This document shows, in pieces, positions 1 to 8,552 of a stretch of DNA of 64,000 nucleotides (position 1 is the stretch's first letter; the number at the start of each line of letters is the position of its first letter). The notes beneath the pieces were generated by a model. That model saw only the letters and a program-made list of their open reading frames with translations, ran no database searches and was not told the DNA's origin. The position numbers and the translations under genes are program-made. Source of the DNA: CAYHVK01 sp964360255 (lineage in GTDB: Bacteria > Bdellovibrionota > Bdellovibrionia > Bdellovibrionales > UBA1609); contig CAYHVK010000002.1 in the NCBI GenBank assembly GCA_964360255.1, forward strand, positions 62,001 to 126,000. Reading direction: 5' to 3'.

Positions 1-515
1 ATTTCAATGGTCTGGTGAATGATTTACTTTTCTTAGGTTCAGTGCAAGAGCCTTTGTATAAATCTGATGTGAGCCGTTTTGATCTGATTGATTTAATAAA
101 GAGTGAAATTGCACCTATCGGAAATCGTTACCCCAAAATCACTGTTGATTTTGAATCCTCAGAGCCATCGATTGAAGTGCAGGGTGATAGTGCGCTTATG
201 AAGCGCCTTGTGCGAAACGCTCTAGAGAATGCTTACTCTTTTGCTCAAGCTAAAATTCAGATACAGGTACATCAAGCAGATAAAGGCATCACCTTTAAAA
301 TCAAAGATGACGGCCCGGGGTTTAGCCCTGAATCCTTAAAAGATTTCGGCCAGCGCAAGTTCAGCCGAATGATGCCTGTGCACGGAGAGAAAAGAATTTC
401 AATTGGCCTTGGCTCTGTCATTATGCGCTCAATTGTTGAGGCCTTTCGAGGCGAATTGAAGGCGCAGAATGTGGAAAGCGGCGCTCAAATTGAAGTTTTC
501 CTTCCACATTTGTAG
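1..515 (+). CDS. Sensor histidine kinase, C-terminal ATPase part (5' end outside window)
   Basis: The frame is open to the left edge, so the sensor region and the phospho-acceptor His are outside the window. What remains is a HATPase_c domain. It has an N box (NALENAY, about 70 residues after the first in-window GTG at 15), a G1 box (DDGPGF) and a G2-like GLGSVI. The residues just before it (GLVNDLLFLGS) look like the end of a dimerisation helix. The family autophosphorylates using ATP and passes the phosphate to a response regulator, which is not visible here. The protein ends shortly after the ATPase fold with no receiver domain. The next gene is 101 bp away and unrelated. Confident for the domain; the specific kinase is unknown. 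Confidence 0.85.
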   Translation, partial: FNGLVNDLLFLGSVQEPLYKSDVSRFDLIDLIKSEIAPIGNRYPKITVDFESSEPSIEVQGDSALMKRLVRNALENAYSFAQAKIQIQVHQADKGITFKIKDDGPGFSPESLKDFGQRKFSRMMPVHGEKRISIGLGSVIMRSIVEAFRGELKAQNVESGAQIEVFLPHL

Positions 516-616
516 TCAAAAATCTCAAATTAAATCAGAAAAATATTTTATCTTCCACAACGGCTCCACAGTCGGTTGGTATTCTGTAAATAACAAATCT
601 CGCGAAAGGGGTTTTT

Positions 617-940
617 ATGAAACTGAAATATTTAATCGCCCTAAGTTTAGTCTTAGGTTCGGTCGGTTACGCTGAAGACAGAGAAGGCCGTGGTGAGCAC
701 AGACGTGAACTCTTCGAAGCTATGAAGGCCTGCGCTGAAGAAAACAACATCACTGTTGGCCCGGGCTCAACACCAAGTGAGGCAGATAGAGCTGTTCTCG
801 ATAATTGCTTAGTGAATGAAAAGAAAGTTGTGACCCAAGAAGAACTCGATAAATTCAAGAGTCGTAGAGGGCCGCGACCCGAGGGTGAACATCGCCCCCA
901 GCGCCGTGCTATCAAAGGGAGTGGTAACTCTGCAAGGTAG
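617..940 (+). CDS. Small secreted protein, charged, unknown function
   Basis: This is a 107-residue protein with a clear signal peptide of about 20 residues ending GSVGYA before EDREG, so it is probably exported to the periplasm or beyond. The mature part is rich in Arg, Glu and Gly. It has two Cys, in EAMKACAEENN and LDNCLVN, spaced for a possible disulfide, and a basic Pro/Arg tail. An AAAGGGG ribosome-binding site sits just before the ATG. The gene stands alone and runs into a strong hairpin terminator. I do not recognise the family. Confidence 0.75.
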   Translation: MKLKYLIALSLVLGSVGYAEDREGRGEHRRELFEAMKACAEENNITVGPGSTPSEADRAVLDNCLVNEKKVVTQEELDKFKSRRGPRPEGEHRPQRRAIKGSGNSAR

Positions 941-969
941 CCGGGATAGAGAATCTATTCTGAAAATAA

Positions 970-998
970 AAAAGACGGACTTTTTGAGTCCGTCTTTT
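970..998. terminator. Bidirectional rho-independent terminator
   Basis: A perfect 11-bp stem (970-980 with 988-998) and a 7-base loop, with an A-run on the left flank and a T-run on the right. It can therefore stop transcription on both strands. It lies between two convergent genes, the secreted protein at 617-940 and the lipoprotein at 1038-1436. Confidence 0.9.
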
Positions 999-1037
999 TA
1001 AACAAAGCTTTATTAAGAATCTGATTAAGTTCTTACT

Positions 1038-1436
1038 TTACATGCACTGAACGGGTTGGCCGTTTTGGTTATAAAGTAAGTAGCCCGCGCAGTTTTGTCC
1101 TTGGCAGTAACCGCTCTGACCCATACCGTTTGGTTGAGTTGAGTAGAAACCATAGCACTGTTGAGGTTGACCCATTCCGCCATTACCACCGTAGCCACCA
1201 CAGTTCTGATTTGGATACTGTTGTTGTGGGTATTGGTTCGGGTACTGCTGTTGGTATTGTTGATTAGGGTACTGTTGGTTCGGATACTGTTGTGTTTGGT
1301 AACAGTTCTGTCCGTAGTAGCCGTTACTATTGTTGTTGTTATCTTTCTTGTCTTTGCTGCAAGCGATTTGAACGCTAGCAACTAGGACGATAAGAGATAC
1401 GCGAATAAAGTTCTTAATAAAGTTTTTTGTTTTCAT
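1038..1436 (-). CDS. Lipoprotein with Tyr/Gln/Asn-rich low-complexity repeats
   Basis: I place the start at the ATG at 1436 because an AAGGAGG site lies just upstream. An in-frame codon 12 residues earlier has no such site. The product is 132 residues. It begins with a lipoprotein signal (hydrophobic stretch then VQIAC, then SKDKKD), so the Cys is probably lipidated and the protein anchored in an envelope membrane. After a short charged and Asn-rich linker come imperfect repeats of QQYPNQ type, then a Gly-rich section and four further Cys in NQNCGGYGG, PQQCYGF, GYCQGQNC and the C-terminal VQCM. The composition is prion-like (Q, N, Y, G). Function unknown; an adhesive or matrix role is only a guess. 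Confidence 0.75.
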   Translation of the reverse strand: MKTKNFIKNFIRVSLIVLVASVQIACSKDKKDNNNNSNGYYGQNCYQTQQYPNQQYPNQQYQQQYPNQYPQQQYPNQNCGGYGGNGGMGQPQQCYGFYSTQPNGMGQSGYCQGQNCAGYLLYNQNGQPVQCM

Positions 1437-1585
1437 ACCCTCCTTAAGAGCAAGGGTGGAGCCATCTTCCATAATTGTATAAAGTCTAGTAATATCATAT
1501 TGTTATGATGATTTTTGAGAAAAAATAACCCATCTCAACTGTCGAACTTAAAATTTACCGACCTTTTTTGTCACCTTTTTAGGTA

Positions 1586-2170
1586 CTACCACCAGTACGA
1601 TTTGGCGGGCATAGGTCCTCGTTTTAGATAAGATTTGTAGGCTTTTTGATAGCGTTTATTAGAAGATTTGAGCGGGCGATGCTTAAGATCGATAAGATAC
1701 TGCTCAGCCTTCCATACATTTTTAAGGCTTTTACGCCAGTTGGCTTGCGAATCATCGAGATGAGCCAGCTGGAAGCCTGTAATGCGACCAGTTTTATCGA
1801 TATAAGGCTCAAAATAACTCCATACTAAGTCACGTAAAGATCGATAAATCGGTGGGCGGCCATGTAGGCCGTCATCTCTTGAGCGAGCCACTGAGCCCCA
1901 GCGACGTCGTCTTTGAAAAACATAGATAACGTGATCAAGTCCATCTTGGCTTTCAAAGCTGACGACAAGTGGCGGATAGCCGTTTTTCTCTAAAATAGCC
2001 GCTGCAACAAATGTAGCCTCAAGGCAATGAGCTGTTTGTTTTTTAAGAGCTTGCTCGGCCGAACGTAAAGTCTCGCCTTTTTCTTCGCGATTGTACTTAA
2101 GGCGCCTGAGAAATTTCTGCACCTGTTCGGGTGTTTTATAGCGCAGGCTCAACTGTTCAATTAAAGACAT
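1586..2170 (-). CDS. Transglutaminase-like fold protein, putative
   Basis: A 194-residue soluble protein without a signal peptide. The central segment HCLEATFVAAAILEKNGY, followed about 25 residues later by GLDHVIYVF, has the Cys-helix and downstream His spacing seen in transglutaminase/papain-like folds used for peptidase-like or scaffolding roles. The C-terminal third is Lys/Arg/Tyr-rich. It begins 3 bp after the stop of the hybrid kinase gene at 2174-4276, so both are probably on one transcript. The fold assignment rests on the Cys/His pattern alone; a structure prediction would settle it. Confidence 0.55.
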   Translation of the reverse strand: MSLIEQLSLRYKTPEQVQKFLRRLKYNREEKGETLRSAEQALKKQTAHCLEATFVAAAILEKNGYPPLVVSFESQDGLDHVIYVFQRRRRWGSVARSRDDGLHGRPPIYRSLRDLVWSYFEPYIDKTGRITGFQLAHLDDSQANWRKSLKNVWKAEQYLIDLKHRPLKSSNKRYQKAYKSYLKRGPMPAKSYWW

Positions 2171-2173
2171 GAA

Positions 2174-4276
2174 TTAGTGTATCGGCTGATTCTTCGAATG
2201 TAAAAAGGCTTCAAGAGTTTTGCGCGAAAGAGGTTTACACAGGTAATCATCAAAGCCATGGCTAATACAATGTTCTCGATCGCCTTTCATAGCGTGAGCC
2301 GTAAGGGCCACGACTTTACCAGAGTACCCCTCTTTACGGGCCTGTTTAATAGCCGTAATACCATCCATCTCAGGCATTTGAACATCCATAAATACAACTG
2401 AATATTTATGAGCGAACATTTTCTCTAAAGCGCCGCGACCATTCTCGGCAAAGTCATGGGGAATTTGCATACGATTGAGATAAGCGTCCATAAGAATACG
2501 ATTCTCGACAGAATCATCAACAACAAGAACATCGTTGATCGGCTCTGCGGGTAGCAATTCGCCCAACGGATCTGCTGGCTCAGTGGGAAGAGGATTCAAA
2601 AGTTGAGATAATTCCACCTTCAATTTGAATAGAAAAGTGCTACCTTCATTTGGGGCTGATTTAACTAGTACGAGCTCGCCACCGAGCAGCTCAGCAAGTT
2701 TGCGAGAGAGAAAAAGGCCCAAGCCTGTGCCCCCATACCTGCGCGTCACTGAGCTGTCGCCTTGCTCGAAAGGCGCAAAAAGTTTTTCTTGTTGGGCGAG
2801 GCTCATGCCAATTCCGGTATCTTCAATTTGAAATTGAATTTCTGAGTGATTTATATCAATTGGCACTTCTGTCACGCGAACTAGAATACGTCCTTTACTT
2901 GTGAACTTTAATGAATTGCCTAAAAGATTAAATAAAATTTGCCGTACACGAAGTGAATCAGAAATCACGTACTCATTCTTCAAATTTTTAAAATCAATTT
3001 CGAGCTGAATATTCTTTTGCTGAGCTTTCATGGCCAAGGCTGAGACAACGTCTTTGAGCAGCGCTACAATTGAAAAATTCATCTGCTCAAGCTCCATCTT
3101 TTTGGATTCAACTTTTGAAAGATCAAGAATCTCATTAACCAGTGTCAGCAGCTGATTGCCATTACGAGCAATCGTGGCCAATGATTCAGCAATAAAAGTA
3201 TTAGGCTCGGCCTTTTCTTGAGCGAGTTCAGCGAAACCAATGATCGCACTGAGAGGTGTGCGAACCTCATGGCTGATGTTGGCTAAAAAATCACTTTTCG
3301 CCTGACTGGCTGATCGAGCACGGGCATAGAGCTGGGCATTTTCAATAGCTAAAGAAATACGAGGCGTAATAAGATCGAGCATATTGAAGACGTTGCCGTC
3401 CAGACTTTCGCCTTCTTTATTAAAAAGGATGATTAAACCATAAAATTGATCGCGTAAAATAAGTGGCGCTACTGCGGCTGTAGAGAAAAGTTCTTTTTGT
3501 TTTTTAATATCAGCTGTGGCGAAGAGAGACTGAAGCTGCACGAAATTAAATATCTGAGACTTATCTGACGGAAAGTGAGCTCGAAGTGACTCAAAGATTG
3601 TTGGGCACATATTTTCTAAATCAAATGTTTCAATAGCAGCCACGCGCTGAAAACCATTTGTTAAAGTCCTGCTAATGGCCGTCAGGGTTTCATTAATATT
3701 AAGTGAATTGGTTAAGCTTTTATTGATGGCATCGAGAAAGGTCAGGCGTTTAGCTATATTCTCAGCGGCTTGGCGGGCGATGATTTCGGCTTGAAGTTGA
3801 CTCTTCTGAATTTCATGTTCTTTTCGCTGAGTGATGTCTTCAGAAATCCCCAGTAGATATTTGACTTTGCCGTCAGGCCCCAAAAGAGGCAGCTTTCTGG
3901 TCTGAAGTATGCGAATGCCACCTGGTACCGATATTTTTTCTTCTTCAATAGTAGTTTCTTTGCCTGAGGCTAAGACTTCACGGTCTTTTGCCACAAATGC
4001 TTCGGCTTGTTCTCGAGGAAAGAAATCAAAATCATTTTTACCAATTAAATCTTCGCGGCGCCGGCCTAAGAGTTTTTCTCCGGCGCGGTTGAAGCTCACA
4101 AATTTAAGTGTGCTCGCTTCTTTTACAAAAATCATATTGGGAATGTTTTCGATCACAGACGATAGAAAAGCTTCCGAGTCTCGGAGCTCATCTTCGCTAC
4201 TAAAAGTAGTGGTGTCGAGTCTTGAGCGGCTTCTCTGAAGAAGATGGGGAAGACTCGACTTCCATGGGATTCTCAT
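2174..4276 (-). CDS. Hybrid sensor histidine kinase (PAS-GAF-HisKA-HATPase-REC)
   Basis: This is a 700-residue soluble kinase with no membrane segment. The order is PAS with its PAC tail (about 40-150, ending LLGISEDITQRKEHE), a GAF-like region (about 180-315), HisKA with the phospho-acceptor H336 in NISHEVRTP, HATPase_c (about 440-555; N box FNLLGNSLKF, DTGIGM, GTGLGL), and a C-terminal receiver with acidic VVDDS, phospho-acceptor D631 (VFMDVQMPEMDG) and K681 (CKPL). It therefore probably senses a cytoplasmic signal and can phosphorylate its own receiver; an HPt partner is not visible nearby. No good Shine-Dalgarno precedes the ATG at 4276, so the start is less certain than the rest. A transglutaminase-like gene follows 3 bp downstream. 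Confidence 0.92.
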   Translation of the reverse strand: MRIPWKSSLPHLLQRSRSRLDTTTFSSEDELRDSEAFLSSVIENIPNMIFVKEASTLKFVSFNRAGEKLLGRRREDLIGKNDFDFFPREQAEAFVAKDREVLASGKETTIEEEKISVPGGIRILQTRKLPLLGPDGKVKYLLGISEDITQRKEHEIQKSQLQAEIIARQAAENIAKRLTFLDAINKSLTNSLNINETLTAISRTLTNGFQRVAAIETFDLENMCPTIFESLRAHFPSDKSQIFNFVQLQSLFATADIKKQKELFSTAAVAPLILRDQFYGLIILFNKEGESLDGNVFNMLDLITPRISLAIENAQLYARARSASQAKSDFLANISHEVRTPLSAIIGFAELAQEKAEPNTFIAESLATIARNGNQLLTLVNEILDLSKVESKKMELEQMNFSIVALLKDVVSALAMKAQQKNIQLEIDFKNLKNEYVISDSLRVRQILFNLLGNSLKFTSKGRILVRVTEVPIDINHSEIQFQIEDTGIGMSLAQQEKLFAPFEQGDSSVTRRYGGTGLGLFLSRKLAELLGGELVLVKSAPNEGSTFLFKLKVELSQLLNPLPTEPADPLGELLPAEPINDVLVVDDSVENRILMDAYLNRMQIPHDFAENGRGALEKMFAHKYSVVFMDVQMPEMDGITAIKQARKEGYSGKVVALTAHAMKGDREHCISHGFDDYLCKPLSRKTLEAFLHSKNQPIH

Positions 4277-4335
4277 TGAAATGTTTTATGTGTAAACAGT
4301 GATACAAGCAAACAAGAATTGATTAATTTGAATTT

Positions 4336-4363
4336 GTTGCAGAGCCGATGAAGACTCTGCAAC
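4336..4363 (-). terminator. Hairpin downstream of acnA, possible terminator
   Basis: A 9-bp perfect stem GTTGCAGAG/CTCTGCAAC with a 10-base loop sits 12 bp beyond the acnA stop. No real U-tract follows on the acnA strand (CAACAAATT), so it may protect the 3' end or be a weak terminator. Confidence 0.5.
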
Positions 4364-4374
4364 GTCAAGAATTC

Positions 4375-7023
4375 CTAAAGTTTAGCTAACACGTACGGGA
4401 GAATTCCGCCCGCGCGATAGTACTCAAGTTCATTCGGAGTATCGATGCGAACCATGACCGGAATCTTTTCTGGGCCTGACTTACGCACGATTGTGATCTC
4501 GAGCTTTTCTTTTGGTTTAATACTTTCTAAATTAGGAAACTGAATTTCTTCTTCACCTGTGAGTTTGAGTGAAGTCACGTCACAATTGATAAGAGTCAAA
4601 GGTAACACACCCATACCAACTAGATTTGAGCGGTGAATGCGCTCAAAACTCTCCGCTATAACAGCGCGAACACCCAGTAAGCGTGTTCCCTTGGCAGCCC
4701 AGTCGCGAGACGAGCCTGTTCCGTATTCTTTACCAGCAAAGATCACCAGTGGGGTCTTGCGCTTTTCATACTCTTGAGCGGCTTCATAAATTGTTGTTTC
4801 TTTTCCTTCAGGGAAAATTTTAGTGTATCCGCCCTCTTTATCTAAAAGTTTGTTCTTAATACGAACATTGGCAAAAGTTCCGCGAATCATGACCGCTGGA
4901 TTACCGCGACGTGACCCATAAGAGTTGAAATCGGCTTGTACGACGCCTTTTTCAAGTAGGTATTTACCAGCCGGTGATTTCGGAGCGATATTGCCGGCAG
5001 GAGAAATATGGTCAGTTGTTACTGAATCACCAAAAACAGCCAATAGACGGGCATTCTTAATATTCGAATCCACTTTTGAAAACTCTGGATCTAAGAATGG
5101 AGGCTGCTGAATGTAAGTTGAGCTCTCTTGCCATGAATAATTCATCCCAGTTGGAGCTTTTGTGCTCTGCCACATAGAATCACCACGTAAAGCATCGCTA
5201 TAAACATGAGCAAATTTTTGTGCAGTGACATGTTTGGTAACAAGAGCTTTGAGCTCTTCAGCATCTGGCCAAATATCTTTTAAGTAAATAGATTCACCCT
5301 TGTCATTTTTACCAAGTGGATCTGTCGCTAAATTCACATTAATATTCCCAGCAATGGCGGCGGCCACCACGAGGAGCGGTGAAGCCAGGTAATTGGCCAG
5401 AACAGATTGGTGAACGCGAGCTTCAAAATTGCGGTTACCTGAAAGAACCGAAGCTGTCGCGATACCATTTTTATCAATAGCGGCTTGGATCGGGCCCGGA
5501 AGTGGACCGCTATTGCCGATGCATGTGGCGCAACCATAGCCAGCAATAAAGAATCCAAGTTGTTCGAGATAACCCATAAGATCAGCGGATTCGATATAAT
5601 CCGTTACGGCGACTGAGCCCGGTGCAAAAGTTGTCTTGACCCATGGTTTAGACTTCAAGCCTTTCTTAACTGCATTTCTGGCAATAAGAGCGGCGCCTAA
5701 CATAAGCTCAGGGTTTGAAGTATTTGTGCAAGAGGTGATAGCCGCGATGACAACGGCTCCGTTAACGAGTTCGCATTCAACGCCGTTATCAAGGGTGATT
5801 TCCATTGACGCTGGCTGAGGCTTGTCTTTGTATCTCTCACTCATAAATTTTTGAAAAGAATCTTTCACCTGACCAAGAGAGGCACGATCTTGTGGGCGAG
5901 CTGGGCCTGCCATAGAGGGCTCGACAGTTGAGAGATCAAGCTTGAGCACATCAGCAAATTGCATTTGTGATTTATCATCGAGCCATAAGTTTTGGATTTT
6001 GCAATAGGCTTCAGCGCGATCAGCCTGTTCGTGACGATTAGTTTCGCGCAAATAAGCCACAACTTTTTCATCAACAGGGAAGACCCCAATTGTGGCGCCA
6101 TATTCTGGAGCCATATTCGCCACTGTGGCGCGGTCTGCAATTGAAAGGGCCTTCACTCCTTCGCCGAAATACTCGACAAATTTACCGACCACATTGCGTT
6201 TACGTAAAATTTGAGTCGCTGTTAATACAAGATCGGTGGCTGTTACACCAGCACGAAGTTTGCCTGTAAACTCAAAGCCAATCACTTGTGGTATTAGCAT
6301 TGTGCAAGGCTGCCCGAGCATGGCGGCTTCAGCTTCAATACCGCCTACCCCCCAGCCGACAACCCCAAGGCCGTTGATCATAGTTGTATGGGAGTCTGTT
6401 CCCACGAGAGTGTCGGGATAAATAAATTCTTTATTTTGCCATTCGCCCGCCATAACAACGTGAGCGAGATATTCAAGATTCACTTGGTGACAAATGCCTC
6501 GCCCCGGCGGAACCACGCGGAAGTTTTTAAATGCGCCTTGGCCCCATTTTAAAAACTCATAACGTTCGCCATTGCGCTCATATTCAAGCTTCATATTTTT
6601 TTGTAGAGCCGCTTTTTCGCCGTAGATATCCATCTGGACAGAGTGATCGATAACTAAATCAACCGGACGAAGTGGATTCACTCGCTCAGGGTCACCTTTG
6701 CGGGCGATCATTCCGTCACGCATAGCTGCTAAATCTGAAACAACCGGAACGCCTGTGAAGTCTTGTAAGAGGACGCGACCAGGGGTGAATTGAATTTCAA
6801 TCTCTGATTCTTTTTTCAAATCTTGATTCAGAACGGCTTCGATATCGGCTTTTTTAACAACCACTCCATCTTCGTGGCGCAGTAAATTTTCAATGAGCAC
6901 CTTCATGCTGTATGGAAATTTCGAAAGTTTAATGCCGGTGTTTTTTTCAAGAGCCACCAGTGAGTGGTATTGATATGTCTTTCCGCCGACAGTGATTTGA
7001 CTAAGGGTGTTAAAAGAATTCAT
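4375..7023 (-). CDS. acnA: Aconitate hydratase A
   Basis: At 882 residues it has the usual length of AcnA/IRP-type aconitase, which interconverts citrate and isocitrate in the TCA cycle in the cytoplasm. The [4Fe-4S] ligands are C432 in AITSCTNTSNP and C498 and C501 in GYGCATCIGNSG. The substrate-binding GTDSHTTMINGLGV segment is present, and the C-terminal swivel domain contains DSVTTDHISPAG and GKEYGTGSSRDWA. An AAGGA site precedes the ATG. It stands alone: a hairpin follows it and the upstream gene is 83 bp away. AcnA-type enzymes are usually the more oxidant-resistant aconitases. Confidence 0.97.
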   Translation of the reverse strand: MNSFNTLSQITVGGKTYQYHSLVALEKNTGIKLSKFPYSMKVLIENLLRHEDGVVVKKADIEAVLNQDLKKESEIEIQFTPGRVLLQDFTGVPVVSDLAAMRDGMIARKGDPERVNPLRPVDLVIDHSVQMDIYGEKAALQKNMKLEYERNGERYEFLKWGQGAFKNFRVVPPGRGICHQVNLEYLAHVVMAGEWQNKEFIYPDTLVGTDSHTTMINGLGVVGWGVGGIEAEAAMLGQPCTMLIPQVIGFEFTGKLRAGVTATDLVLTATQILRKRNVVGKFVEYFGEGVKALSIADRATVANMAPEYGATIGVFPVDEKVVAYLRETNRHEQADRAEAYCKIQNLWLDDKSQMQFADVLKLDLSTVEPSMAGPARPQDRASLGQVKDSFQKFMSERYKDKPQPASMEITLDNGVECELVNGAVVIAAITSCTNTSNPELMLGAALIARNAVKKGLKSKPWVKTTFAPGSVAVTDYIESADLMGYLEQLGFFIAGYGCATCIGNSGPLPGPIQAAIDKNGIATASVLSGNRNFEARVHQSVLANYLASPLLVVAAAIAGNINVNLATDPLGKNDKGESIYLKDIWPDAEELKALVTKHVTAQKFAHVYSDALRGDSMWQSTKAPTGMNYSWQESSTYIQQPPFLDPEFSKVDSNIKNARLLAVFGDSVTTDHISPAGNIAPKSPAGKYLLEKGVVQADFNSYGSRRGNPAVMIRGTFANVRIKNKLLDKEGGYTKIFPEGKETTIYEAAQEYEKRKTPLVIFAGKEYGTGSSRDWAAKGTRLLGVRAVIAESFERIHRSNLVGMGVLPLTLINCDVTSLKLTGEEEIQFPNLESIKPKEKLEITIVRKSGPEKIPVMVRIDTPNELEYYRAGGILPYVLAKL

Positions 7024-7106
7024 TGTAACGTCCTTGGAGTGAATAATTATGTGCCTACATTATTACTACAAGGTTTTGGTTCGTCACTGAAAATGAACTG
7101 AAAAAA

Positions 7107-7811
7107 CTAATTTCCTCCGACAACAATTGAGTTTCTAAAAGCTTCAATCAAGCTCGTCGGAATTGGATTTTTTTGAATAAGTGCAATGACGGCAGAGTGA
7201 CCGCTTTTCGCAGGACCGACATAGTACACAGCATTGAGCTCAGGTCGCGCAATAAGAAAGAAGTTTCCTCTGCCATCTAGAGGTCTAGGAGCTATTTCTC
7301 CCCCTAAAGAGATGCCGCGCTCAGCGGCTAGCTCTGTTAAAAAACCTTTAGCATCAGTCGTGCGTTGAAAGGCTGCGATCAGTTCTTGTTGCAACTCATT
7401 TGGTGAGCCATCAAAGCCAACCGTATTCAGGTCTGATTCAAAAATAGTAAAGTCATAAAAAGTAATTGGTGGATCAAAGCGAAGGCCTTTGTCAGAGAGG
7501 AATTCGCGAAGGGCATACATGGCGACCTTGCGTTTTAAGTCCATAAAAGATTGAGATTTGCCTTTGTACTCACTGACATAAACTGCCGGCTCTGAGGTTG
7601 TATCAACTTCTTCGGTTTCAGCATAAATAGGGGGGGTCGTAGGCTGAGATTGGGGCGGGGCGGCAGCTTGAGATGGGGCCTGAGAAAGAGGGGCTGGGTT
7701 CGATTTCTTAGGGGCTGGAAGTGTGGCCACCCTATCTTGAGAAAATTTTAAAAAGATCACAATAAAAATTAAAATGACGGCAATAAAAATTATAACTCGA
7801 GAAGATTTCAT
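7107..7811 (-). CDS. Membrane-anchored protein with Pro/Gln-rich linker, unknown
   Basis: A 234-residue protein. An N-terminal segment of about 18 hydrophobic residues (IIFIAVILIFIVIFLKF) is followed by a Pro/Ala/Ser/Gln-rich linker (about 30-70) and then a folded domain of about 150 residues. It is probably an inner-membrane anchored periplasmic protein. A good AGAGGT site precedes the start. It is divergent from the aminopropyltransferase-like/prepilin operon, sharing a 60-bp promoter gap, so it could belong to the same system. I do not recognise the C-terminal domain. Confidence 0.65.
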   Translation of the reverse strand: MKSSRVIIFIAVILIFIVIFLKFSQDRVATLPAPKKSNPAPLSQAPSQAAAPPQSQPTTPPIYAETEEVDTTSEPAVYVSEYKGKSQSFMDLKRKVAMYALREFLSDKGLRFDPPITFYDFTIFESDLNTVGFDGSPNELQQELIAAFQRTTDAKGFLTELAAERGISLGGEIAPRPLDGRGNFFLIARPELNAVYYVGPAKSGHSAVIALIQKNPIPTSLIEAFRNSIVVGGN

Positions 7812-7871
7812 TCGTTACCTCTTGTGTTAAGGGTAAGGTTTGAAATTCTAAATTGAAATGACTAATGCACC

Positions 7872-8552
7872 ATGCAAAGCTTGGGTATGGTCATTGTCGT
7901 TCCGTTTCTCTTAGCTTTTTGTAGTATGATTTATGAGCTCGTGCTGGCTCAATACATATCGCTTTATTTTGGCGGCACAGTTTTCAACTTTACCCTTACT
8001 ATTGGTGTTTTTTTAGCCAGTATGGGTTTGGGGGCGCTCTGGTCAGCTCGAGTGGCTCGTGATCAGATTTATCCAGTGCTTGAGAAGGTCGAGCTGGGCC
8101 TTTGTGGGCTTGGTCTTGCGAGCCCGCTTTTAACAAGTGTTTTGGGCTCTTTAAGTTTAACGTCTTCTTCACCTCTGTTCACTCAGGTTTTGTTTGGGCT
8201 TTGCTATGGCCTTGTCGTTATGATCGGTATTTTGTCCGGTTATGAAATTCCGCTTCTACTAGGTTTGTTTGATAATGCTAAAAAGAAGATGACGGTACTT
8301 TCTCTCGATTATTTCGGCTCGTTTATAGCAGCGCTTTGTTACCCTTTGTTGTTTGTGCCCCATCTTGGGCTCGTGCAAACATCATTATTAGTGAGTTTTT
8401 TAAATTTACTTGTCGCTTTGTGGATCGGATACCGTTTTAACAAACGGTATGTTCTTATTTCTGCAGAATTGGCATTAATTGCCATTGTTCTCGTTTTAAT
8501 GGTGCAGTCCTTTTGGTTAGAAAATTGGCTGAGAGGTTGGTTGTACTTATGA
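7872..8552 (+). CDS. Polytopic membrane protein resembling the membrane half of a membrane-fused spermidine synthase
   Basis: A 226-residue, almost wholly hydrophobic protein with about seven transmembrane segments. Its start (LLAFCSMIYELVLAQYIS) closely parallels the start of the next gene (CVAFCSLSYELLIARTLG). Both have the following GF/VFLASMGLGA-type segment and a later GYEIPLLL/GFEIPLLL motif. It is therefore a paralogue of the membrane domain of the next protein, but it stops before any catalytic domain. Its 3' end overlaps the next ATG by 4 bp (ATGA), implying translational coupling and perhaps a heterodimer. No clear ribosome-binding site precedes the ATG at 7872; the Met six codons in is an alternative start. 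Function unknown. Confidence 0.7.
   Translation: MQSLGMVIVVPFLLAFCSMIYELVLAQYISLYFGGTVFNFTLTIGVFLASMGLGALWSARVARDQIYPVLEKVELGLCGLGLASPLLTSVLGSLSLTSSSPLFTQVLFGLCYGLVVMIGILSGYEIPLLLGLFDNAKKKMTVLSLDYFGSFIAALCYPLLFVPHLGLVQTSLLVSFLNLLVALWIGYRFNKRYVLISAELALIAIVLVLMVQSFWLENWLRGWLYL

Noticed and set aside
1161..1385. A 74-residue hydrophobic frame on the plus strand.
   Set aside because: It is the antisense of the Q/N/Y repeat gene. Gln and Asn codons read backwards give Leu and Val, which explains its membrane look.
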